NCBI GenBank assembly: GCA_940337035.1
Contig: CALNHX010003324.1
Coordinates: 62,001-126,000, forward strand
Length of the DNA: 64,000 nt
Origin: Agriotes lineatus
Lineage: Eukaryota; Arthropoda; Insecta; Coleoptera; Elateridae
Direction of reading: 5' to 3'
The notes beneath the pieces are model-generated. The model was given only the letters and a program-made list of their open reading frames with translations, had not been told where the DNA came from and did no database searches. The position numbers were made by a program, and so were the translations under genes. Shown piece after piece: positions 55,712 to 64,000 of this stretch. Positions within the stretch are counted from its first letter, which is position 1. The number at the start of each line of letters is the position of its first letter.

Positions 55712-57623
55712 CTAGAACGTCTAAATCTGCAAACTCTTCAATCGTGTTTGTCACCCGTTCATATCCAGGGTTGGTTAGAACGCTGATTAGATTGCTTTGA
55801 TACACGTTGTAGATGTGCATGCTGTAAACCAAGTAGCAAAGAAGAAGGAATCTCAAAGAATCCATTCTAGGAAGCACGTAGCTGGTCGATGTGTTGAGTG
55901 TGAATGATAAAATTACCATGACGCTTTTATAGGAATTCAAAAAGGTAACGAACCGTCGCTTATGAAGCGATGTGCACATACGACACTTGTTAGCATAAAA
56001 GCGATGGCTATTAAGCCCGTAACTGTTGGTTCAAACACCGATGCCATGGCTCGGATGCCGCTTATTTTGGTAGATTTGGGAGTAACCCATAGTAGAGTAT
56101 CTCTGAAGAAGTATTCACTCATATCGTAACTGTCATACAAACCTATAAATCTAGCTACATGAGGCGTAATGTATATATCTTTGCTGCGTTTATTTATAAA
56201 CAATTCTTCATCAGTTACATGTTCAAAAGAAATATTTGCTTCTAAGACTTCGCCTAACAATTGTAAAAAGTGAATTATTTCCCTATAAGTGGGTTGGTCA
56301 CTTCGATATTCGCTTTCTGTAAGTTTATATTTGGTTACAACTTTAATGTTGCAATCAGAGAGGTTTTGCACAGTATCGAAGAAGTTTATATCTTTTGTAC
56401 TGTTGCACAATCCAACAGATGTTAATATTAATTTCCTTCCACACTTAGCTTCCTTTTGAAAAGGATTGGCGGTGTATAAGCGCAGGGATGTGTTTTCAGG
56501 AACCACTACAATTACATTTATTATACCAAAGTCCCACAACACCTTAAACGCCTGCTTCAGATTTATATTTTCTGGAGCAACAATAATAAACTTTCCTCGA
56601 GGGCTTCCTCTTTCATCCCAGAATGATAGATTTTTTATTTCATCAAAAGAGTTACTTAAAGTTGTCTGCCCTTTAATAAAAAATATGTAGTTTGTATGTG
56701 TCTTGACTGACATATGAATACGCTTATTAAGCGCAATGACAATGAGTGGATTTTTAATCTGATTCGGAAATCCCACTTCAGTGTCGTTTTCAAAGACAAC
56801 GTGTACAGTTTCGTCGGTTCTGAATAATTTTAGGATTAAATGTAATATACAGTCGTTTAGTTCTTCCGAGCTTTTAAGCACTTTCATAAAGTCAGCACAA
56901 TGCAGTAGATATACCTAGATAAAATAAACTGCCTCCCACTTCATTGTAATATGAACATTTAGTAATGTCCCGTTGTTCAAACAATATTTACAAGTTACGT
57001 GTTCGCAGCAGCCACACGAAACTACATCGGAAACAGGAAGGCTGCATTATTGATGTTTCATTATAATTAAGCCTAGCAGATACCTTTTTTGGATACGATA
57101 TATAGTCCAGTCTGTAGAGACGAAAAAATGCCTTTGCTCAACAAAAAATGGAGTATGAACGGTTTTTATATATGTTGTTCAGGTCGGGATCCTGATGAAA
57201 AATCCAAGTTTTCGACCTTGGAGAGGCGCCGCGCGAGCCGCCATCTTGGATTAAAGGTGCTAAAAACTGTTTTTTTCCAACTAGTTCCGCAACGGTTGAT
57301 CCAACGTCAAAAAAGTTCAATATAAAGTTAAAGGAGACAAGATTGTTGACATTTTTTGTATATTAAATTTTGTTGTAAGTGTAATATGTAACGAGTTACA
57401 GCGGCCGAAAGTTGAACATTTCACCAAAATATCGTTAAACTTTATTTTTGTTGGTACATTTTGTAAGAACAAGTTACACTATATTGTTTGTAATATGTTT
57501 CTACATCAGAATGACGTTCTATAGAGAAATACAAAGTATGATCAAAAATTATTTTCATCTAGTATAGCTATGGAATAGTTCTTAATTTATAAACGCAACT
57601 ATAAGTCACTTATATACTCGCAC

Positions 57624-59187
57624 ATGCAGTCGTTGTTTTTGATGGATATCGGTTTGATGGTGACAAAAAATACCAAGACTGCAGAAAGACTTCTCCGATC
57701 GAAAAAGCAGCTGTCTGCGAATGTTATTTTGGATGAAACAACGCCGGTTCTAGTTTTCCAAGAACGATTTCTAGCAAACGCAAAGAATCAAGTCCGTCTG
57801 ATTTCGATGCTGTAAAAACATTCGAACATTACTGTATTACAGTTAAGCACGCTGAAGAAGATGCTGATGTGTTGATTGTCAAACGGCGATTTTTTTGTGC
57901 TCAACATTTGATGCTGTTTTCGCCAGTGGAGAAGACGTCGATTTTCTAGTTCTGCTGACGATATTAGCAACATCTACCTTCGCAAACCTGGGAGAGGCAA
58001 AATTCTTGAAAGAGTGTATTCTGCAAATAGTTTTAAATATGAAAAATCTGGTGTGATACACTCACACAACTTCCTTTTACAGTGATCTTATAATTAGTTA
58101 AAAATTTCATTTTTAATTTTTAAGCATTTGTAAAAAATTTTAAAAAATTACAAATTCTACAAAAACGGTACAAAATAGAGCGTTAGTTGAAGAGACAAAT
58201 TTTCTCTAAAATTTTAAGCTGAATTCAAAAATGTAATAATATACCGGGTGTTCTATTTAAAATAGGAGTTAATAAAAAAAATCGAAAAAAACTATAAAAT
58301 CACAAGAGTAAACACCTACTTCCGGTTATGCGATTTTCTTCAAAAGCTTGCGGTCTAATCTACATAGTACACAAAACTTATATATAAAGTTTTTGAGATA
58401 TTCTGTTCACAGCCAGACAGACAGACACACAGACAGACCAATGACAAAAAATATGTTTTTTGGGTTCAGGGGACTCTCAAACGTGAAGATCTGTTGAAAA
58501 CTCAATTTCGAATTTTTGGGGTGAATCCAATACTTTCTTTATCGTAAAAGGAAGTAAAAAGCAGCTGAGAACATTTTGTGCGTTTAGTGGCTGCGACACA
58601 ACGTCGTCCGTCTACAACCAAGGAAAAAAAAATTTTTCGCTTGACCAGAAAAGCACAAAACTAAATGACACTACCTTAGAAGAAGTCCGTTACCAAGAAA
58701 TTCAAGTGCAAGAATCACGTTTAATTTTGCTTCTTTGCCACCAACGAAGGACGCTGCACGGTATCACGCATTTAGGACGTATCACCAGATCCAACAGTGG
58801 TATGTAATTGAAAAAAAATCACGAGACTGCGGCTGAAAAGTTGGCACGAATGGACTCACGCCAGTAACAATGACAGAGAATCCATCACCCGAGACTTTAT
58901 TAAAATTAATTTCATGCCGTTGTAAAAAAGGATGCGGCGGAGCATGTGGCTGCAGGAAAAGTGGGATGAAGTGCTCTATTCTGTGTAGATCCTGTAATGG
59001 CCAATCATGCGCAAATGCACCAGAAGTTCACATCGAGAATGGGAACGAAGATGAGGACATTTCATCACTGGAAGTCCCAAGTCTCAGGAGCAATGACTTC
59101 GAAGATAACATTGAGGATAAAGAATCTTATGGAGACGTCAACATCTACCGACCGGGGCCTTCAAAAATAAAAAAAAAAACTAAATAG
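57624..59187 (+). pseudogene. Relic ORF: nuclease-like acidic motifs and Cys-rich C-terminus
   Basis: Readable blocks, in changing frames: VLVFQERFLANAKNQVRLIS (about 57750), HAEEDADVLIV (57850), SGEDVDFLVLLT (57935), NIYLRKPGRGKILERVYS (57970-58020), then, beyond the HINE insertion, CAFSGCDTTSSVYNQGKK (58580-58635), YHAFRTYHQIQQWY (58760) and the C-terminal frame 58870-59187 with CRCKKGCGGACGCRKSGMKC and CRSCNGQSC. Paired acidic motifs of the EDAD/EDVD kind recall XPG/PIN-type nucleases, and this block order recurs in uncharacterised repeat-encoded animal proteins. From memory, Academ-type transposons combine an XPG-like nuclease with Cys-rich parts, but the assignment is tentative. The upstream portion is missing and it is inactive. 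Confidence 0.6.
58047..58557 (+). mobile_element. HINE-like element, copy C (511 bp)
   Basis: It begins TCTGGTGTGATACACTCACA and ends GTAAAAGGAAGTAA like copy B, but lacks about 150 bp in the middle. It sits inside the relic ORF: host codons for NSFKYEK lie before it and AAENILCAFSGCD after it, with only an A-run at the junction. Confidence 0.75.
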
Positions 59188-59712
59188 TATAATCGCGAAC
59201 ACGAAACATCACTAAACTGGAGCATCTGTGGTTTGGGCCTACTGGGGATACCACAATAAAAAGAGCGCATATAACTCTACCTCATGGTGATGTGGAAATG
59301 AGTTTACTATACGTTTATCAAATTATTATAACTACGTAACGAATAGGCCAGAAATAATACAAGAAAACATTTTAAAAATTAGAAATTACACATTTTTTTA
59401 GAGAAATGTTCATCTTTCCGCCGGTGTAACTCCTTTCATATTAGACTTATAAAAAATAGTTATATACAAAAAATGTCAAGAAGCTTGTCTTCTTTAACTT
59501 TGAATTAGACTTTCTTGGCGTAGGATCAACCGTTGCGGAGTCATTTGGAAAAAGCCAGTTTTTAGCACCTTTAATCCAAGGTGGCTGCTCGCGCGGCGCC
59601 CCTCCAAGGTCGAAAACTTGGATTTTTTATTAGGATCTCGACCTAAACAACATATATAAAAATCGTTTATACTCCATTTTTTGTAAGGCAAAAACCTATA
59701 CTGACTGGACTA

Positions 59713-60005
59713 ATAATAAAAATGCTTTTTAAGCAACTTAGTACAGACAGAACCTATAAGTAAAAGACCTTATGAATGATGAATGACCTATAAACATATG
59801 CATGCAGTTTACATGAAGAAATGTTTATTTTATGTAAGCAGATAGTTTATTTAGATCACCATTATTATAGTTGAAACCATTCCTGAATAAATAGAAATGC
59901 ATTAATACCTTTCATTGTAGAAATTGAATTTTTCTGTACGGAAAGGGTTATAAATGGTGTGTGGGTTGGTCTCTCATCTCTAAGAATTATCCTGTAACTG
60001 TCTAA
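59713..60005 (-). repeat. Outer end of the right duplication arm
   Basis: It matches 11870-12195 upstream of the intact IR in reverse complement. Shared words include AGATCACCATTATTATAGTTG-like sequence, ATGACCTATAAA and TGGGTTGGT. About 45 bp of the left arm are missing here. Homology fades beyond 60005. Confidence 0.7.
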
Positions 60006-60299
60006 ATTAAAAACATACAGTCCACTACAAGCTCCACCCTAAACAGATGGATCTCTGACATGTTGCCATCTTCTTATAGCTTGTTATTTTCTTTGACAAG
60101 TTTTTTTATCTGTCAGGTAGTTTACTCATTTAATTATGTGAGTAATCTCCTTTGTGTTTTTATAAGCACCAAGTAAACAATCCTAGTAAAGTTTTCAGAT
60201 TCTTTTTATAGTTGCCCAGTTGTTCTTAGTTTAATAATCAGGTTGACATTATTCTGAAAATCAGTACAGAAACTTTTTCAACCAGTAGTTATGTTGACG
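60006..60299. other. Intergenic, nothing recognised
   Basis: A short AT-rich stretch between the end of detectable duplication and the LINE endonuclease fragment. Confidence 0.35.
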
Positions 60300-60893
60300 G
60301 GAGCACGTTGGGCTGCTCTTTTAATTAACTTTTCACTCAGTGTCAAAATGATGGCCGAGTTCAAGTCAAAATTTTCTTCGATTTCAATTAAATTAGAAGA
60401 TACACTCCTTGAGATGAATAAATTTAGCAAGTCGGAAATTTTGTTAGGATCAGTGGGTTACCTGTTGAATGATAATTGCAGCTCAATTCTCTCTCGGACA
60501 GCTTTTCTCAGTTCGCTACCTTTAGTCGTAGTTAGCTTGGATCCCCAGTCTACATGCTTAGAGTTAAGATCTCCACCGACAGTAAACCTCTCAGCTAAAT
60601 GTAGCAGGGGTGTTATGTACCTAATCTTCTTTTTTGAGATTATGCCTAGATTGATAATACACAGCGCCAACCGTCAGCTTGTTTTGTAGACTTAATTCCA
60701 GTTATTGTAACTTGAATATCTACACGCTGTAGATGACATTCTTCAAAACGGTCGCCTCATTCTCTAATTAAAATTGCACTACCACCCTTGGCTAGATTGT
60801 CTGGGTGGATGGTTCGATATGCTTTGTAGCTTCTTATTTTAATGTAAAAGTGATTTGTCATAGTCATGAATCTCTGAGATGAGACAAATATAT
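60300..60893 (-). pseudogene. Jockey-type LINE endonuclease fragment
   Basis: On the minus strand it reads ICLISEIHDYDKSLLH, then IRSYKAYRTIHPDNLAKGGS and AILIRE, then GGDLNSKHVDWGSKLTTTKG with SELRKAV. These are the first three motif blocks of the AP-type endonuclease of Jockey-clade LINEs. Stops and frame changes separate them. No RT remains downstream (below 60300). The 5' side is cut by a solo LTR at 60894. Confidence 0.7.
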
Positions 60894-61245
60894 TGTAACG
60901 ACCTTGCGAGTAAACAGCTGCATACGCGTAAGCCACAGCCGCCGGCAGACAGTCTTGGAGCCAGGTGTGGACAGATGAGTCATTTTCCCGATAATGCGAG
61001 AGCGGTTTCGACGCGGATGCGTCATGCATTTGCCGGAAAGCCTCGATTGTACTGGAATAGTCCATATAAATAAATAAATGTATCGTTGTTAGAAATAGTG
61101 CCTGTAGTTCGTTAGTTTAAGTAATTTGTGTTCTACCTTATTAATTCGTGTGTTTGTAAATAATAATAATTAATAGTTGTAAATAAATGTTTAATACAAG
61201 GAGCGTCGTATAATTTTTAAATAGCCCGAACTTAAAAACGTAACC
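60894..61245 (+). mobile_element. Probable solo LTR (352 bp), TSD ATAT
   Basis: The insert starts TGTAACGACC and ends AAAAACGTAACC (an A-to-C change from the usual terminal CA). ATAT flanks both sides (60890-60893 and 61246-61249). It has a TATA-like TATAAATAAA near 61066 and AATAAA words near 61187. It lies within the Jockey endonuclease fragment. The layout resembles Ty3/gypsy LTRs of insects. Confidence 0.6.
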
Positions 61246-63276
61246 ATATTATATTGTAATTATCGCCCCCTCAAATTATGTAAAAATATAATAGTAAGAT
61301 AAATAAATAGGGATGTATCACACAATTTACAAATGAAATGGTTTTAATAATAGAATTCTGTGTCAATCTCAGGGCTAATGAAAAATGGTGTTATAATTAT
61401 TATTTAGTTAAATAACTATGTATTTGCAAAATAAATGGTTTACTGCTCTTGTGTATTTTATTTATTTGAAATTAGTTAAAGCAAAGCTCCAGTGTAGTTT
61501 GAAATAACTCTAGTCTCAAGGGTAAGTTCAACAGCTTGTATAATACACTACACTTTTGTGTAGGACCAATTCACTAGTATGGCAATTGCCTAAATTCGTT
61601 CCTGACAGCTTTAACCTTAAATTGACTGTAAACACAAAGATGATCTGAACGTATGAAAATTTGCGTAATTTGACTTCCAACACCACAATGGCAGAAATCA
61701 CATCAGGTAAAATATAATGCAAATTATATGACGTAATTTCCGGCTAACCTGGTATTGTTTCAGTGACGTAAAACGAGGCTCTGATGTGCTTTTATTCTAT
61801 TTCCGGCAAAAACGGTCGAAATCTTTGGTCCAAATTGCAAAATGGAAGGATGCCACGTCAATTAAAAATCTCTGGAAAGCTTATGGGAACTGGGGCCTGG
61901 TTCTACACCTCGTATAGATGAAACCCGATCTTAGTGAGCTTACTTTAACTGCCTCCTGTGAATTTTTACCTTTGGAAGTGTTGCTCCCATGCTGGCTCGC
62001 ACAATGAAGAGAAGCTACGGCTCCTATCAACTTGGTGACGGCATCTAGGTTCTCCTTCCTACTTGTAGGGCTCCTCCACACGTACTAAAAAGGCTCTGGC
62101 TGGCTGATGTCTCGAACTGCCCGAAATCTTGTCCGAATTTAGCCTCACTGTATGACGCGCCTGGTGAGATCTTACTGTGCTGATTCCTGTTCACTGGGAT
62201 ATGATATCACAACAAAAATTACTCTTAAAGATGATCTGCACGCTGGTGAATATGAACAACACTTTTTGGCTGATACAAAAAAACTTTTTATTAACAATTT
62301 TACAAAAACTGGGGACACCTCCTGCCCCTAACATAAAAGTTACAAGCTTGTTTTCGATATTAAACAATTGACTGTCTCGTATCCTAGCGATTACGATTTA
62401 CATTTCTTTTTATGAAAGTGAGTTTTGATATCATGTTTTAACTTATGAACTATAGTTTTGATATACTGTTTTTGCTTAAATAGTAAACTGTCTTTTCTTG
62501 GAAATTGTCACTTTTACACTTTAAAACTCAGTTTTTTAATCACTTTAGTTTTAAATGCACTGTTTCACATGTTATTTTAGCACTCCACGATGTCTGTTTT
62601 CTTTGATAGGTAGGCTAATTGCTCTTGCAATCGCTACTTCCTCGTACTGCTTTGCACTGTTCCTTTACCCTTCAGTTGTATTGCCGTTTGCGGGTAATAC
62701 AAACTTTTAATCATAACGCTCGTATAATTTTTGTACTTCACAAACCATCTCTGTATTATATTAATATTTATATCATTGTATTGATTTCACCGAATTCAAA
62801 CCTGTCAGCTACATAAATTAAGCTGCGTTTGCCATTCCTAACATCAATTATTTATAAAACGCTGAACGTAATCCTTCTGAATCCTTCCTTATCTAATGCC
62901 AACCTTTCTCACTCAAATTATAATTACTGGTACTCATCTCAAGTGCATTTATTAGTGGAAAATTACTGACTTTCTTGCAATAAATAAAATATTTAAGTCT
63001 GTGCTCATTTTGAAATTATTCATTTTTCATGTTAGTTAGGCAACCAGAATTGCTGTGGACAGTAAACTATTGCAATATATGTTTAGTATTTAGAGAGACC
63101 TTAAGAGAATGCCTTTAGTGGTGGGGACAACTTTCTAACTTAAGACTCCGCTATGGATTGCAGTTATATCTAAACTCCACCAAAACTTTCCCCTATTTTT
63201 TACCATTTGACTGGACTAATACCCCTAACTGTATTAGAGACACACTGGGTTTAGTTGAGGAATTGTTTTCATAGCC
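61246..63276. other. Intergenic DNA without a recognised gene
   Basis: AT-rich, with only short overlapping frames. If the Jockey gag piece at 63.3-63.5 kb and the endonuclease piece at 60.3-60.9 kb come from one element, this stretch would be insertion or rearranged sequence between them, but no element ends were found. Confidence 0.4.
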
Positions 63277-63512
63277 TAGATAGCATTATTCCTACCTTTC
63301 AGAAGCTCCTTAGCTATTGTACATCCCCTGTAGTTAGCAGAGTGCGTTTCAGAACAGTTAATGCACTTGGAAGGAGTGCTTCCAGTTTTAGTGCAATTTG
63401 CCGTTAGCTGATTAAGGCACACTTAACACATGCTGGTGCTCTTTTACAGTTTTTCTGTGTATGACCGTGTCTTTGGCATCTTCTTACATTGTGGAATAAG
63501 CTTACTATTCTT
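63277..63512 (-). pseudogene. Jockey-type gag (ORF1) zinc-knuckle fragment
   Basis: The minus strand reads CQRHGHTQKNC, then KRAPACVKCALIS and, after a +1 frame change, TKTGSTPSKCINCSETHSAN followed by YRGC. Three Cys/His knuckles with this spacing, ending in an NYRGC-like motif, are characteristic of Jockey-clade ORF1 proteins, which bind the element's RNA. The first cysteine pair is partly lost. Both flanking parts of ORF1 are missing or unreadable. Confidence 0.7.
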
Positions 63513-64000
63513 TAGGCCTCTTTCAGACGAAACGACAGTTTGCTGTGCGCCGTGAATTTTGAAGACTATTGATTCATATGGAGCCTTTCATAATGAGACG
63601 GCCACGACTTATGCTGTAAACACAACGGTGTTTATCAAGCTCGAACACAACGTCGTGCCGTACACGGAGCCTTTCAGACGGAACGGCTTTCCGCTGGTGA
63701 GATGGCGTCTCTCATGTTGGTATTTCATCTAATGAGTTGTTCTTGCACCTTAATTGAATGTTGCTATTAACATTCTAATGTAATTTAGAGATTGGTTTAC
63801 ATCACTTTACAAAGTGCTAAACAAAGCGACAAGAGCGCCAGCAATAGGCCTTTCAATATTCACTAGATGAACCCACACTGTTGCTTTACGTTTTCTCTTT
63901 TTTCTGTTGTAAATAAAGCAAATGTAAACACAGGAATCATTCTCAGTCATCCATTACACAAGACTGAAAAATGAGATACGATTAGAAGTCTACATACGGG
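63513..64000. other. Intergenic DNA with short GCCTTTCAGA-type repeats
   Basis: GCCTCTTTCAGACGAAACG (63516), GAGCCTTTCATAATGAGACGG (63583) and GAGCCTTTCAGACGGAACGG (63667) form three related words, and GGCCTTTCAATATTCA (63847) may be a fourth. They could be subterminal binding repeats of an unrecognised transposon. No gene was seen. Confidence 0.4.

Larger units (their letters stand above)
48062..56944 (-). pseudogene. Inactivated twin of the ionotropic receptor gene (psi-IR)
   Basis: Pieces at 56944-55712 (codons 1 to ~411), 54160-53815 (~413-542) and 48186-48062 (~543-581) together correspond to the IR at 12392-14137. Protein identity is roughly 85% by eye in the first 300 residues. The ATG at 56944 is conserved, but codon 10 is TAG (56917-56915). 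A 4-bp deletion near 55960 breaks the frame in M1. A solo LTR (54167-55711) splits the S2-coding part. About 38 bp are lost near 54146. A 5.6-kb composite insertion (48187-53814) separates M4. M4 itself (FTFWIIGLLTATIVFFVELM) is still well preserved. It cannot make a channel. The frame remnants are otherwise long, so loss of function is not ancient. Confidence 0.9.
57103..59712 (+). mobile_element. 2.6-kb TIR transposon with relic XPG/PIN-like ORF
   Basis: Arms of about 260 bp (57103-57363 and 59460-59712) are inverted copies, with outer ends TAGTCCAGTC then A or T and GTA. The element interrupts the 5' flank of psi-IR; the left arm has the uninterrupted site near 12200. A decayed gene lies between the arms, itself carrying HINE copy C. 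The flanking bases are TA-rich and the target duplication is unclear. Confidence 0.75.

Overview
The window looks like AT-rich nuclear DNA of an insect. The one intact host-type gene encodes a divergent insect ionotropic receptor (IR), and the rest is dominated by arthropod-type transposons: a mariner-like element, hAT, Helitron, BEL/Pao, Ty3/gypsy, CR1/Jockey and RTE LINEs, and a Penelope-like fragment. Candidate GT-AG introns of 51-95 bp also fit an insect. The IR subfamily and repeat load would suit a beetle, but I cannot name the species. I see no rRNA, tRNA, CRISPR array or bacterial operon.

The main structure is an inverted segmental duplication. The left arm, about 11.87-16.25 kb, holds the intact single-exon IR gene (12392-14137, +) and a downstream repeat block (14.66-16.25 kb). 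The right arm runs in reverse from about 60.0 kb to 38.6 kb. It holds an inactivated twin (psi-IR, minus strand, 56944 down to 48062) and an inverted copy of the same downstream block (40.21-38.61 kb). Insertions have stretched the right arm to about five times the left: a TIR element with a relic nuclease-like ORF (57.1-59.7 kb), a solo LTR (54.17-55.71 kb, TSD CTAG), a composite insertion with a young Ty3/gypsy element (48.70-53.65 kb, TSD CATG), a fold-back unit (47.55-47.87 kb) and Helitrons (42.2-45.3 and 47.2-47.5 kb).

Layout. 1.55-3.84 kb: mariner/Tc1-like transposon with TIRs of about 545 bp and an uninterrupted 361-codon transposase. 8.1-9.7 kb: inverted-repeat and fold-back elements. 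10.43-10.89 kb: Penelope-like fragment. 11.87-16.25 kb: IR arm. 16.4-16.9 kb: 132-bp tandem repeat. 17-31.2 kb: mostly minus-strand LINE remains, with HINE-like elements inserted among them. 31.92-38.17 kb: a decayed hAT element carrying a BEL/Pao element deleted from gag into its own LTR. 38.2-40.8 kb: repeat block and fold-back. 41.08-41.55 kb: a possible small spliced gene of unknown product. 42.2-47.5 kb: Helitron cluster. 47.5-60 kb: the psi-IR arm. 60.3-63.5 kb: Jockey-type endonuclease and gag fragments and a small solo LTR.

The genes do not form a pathway. The IR gene is the likely functional host locus, the mariner-like transposase is the most intact mobile gene, and nearly everything else is relic or non-autonomous. 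All homology statements come from reading motifs and comparing sequences by eye; no database search was run.
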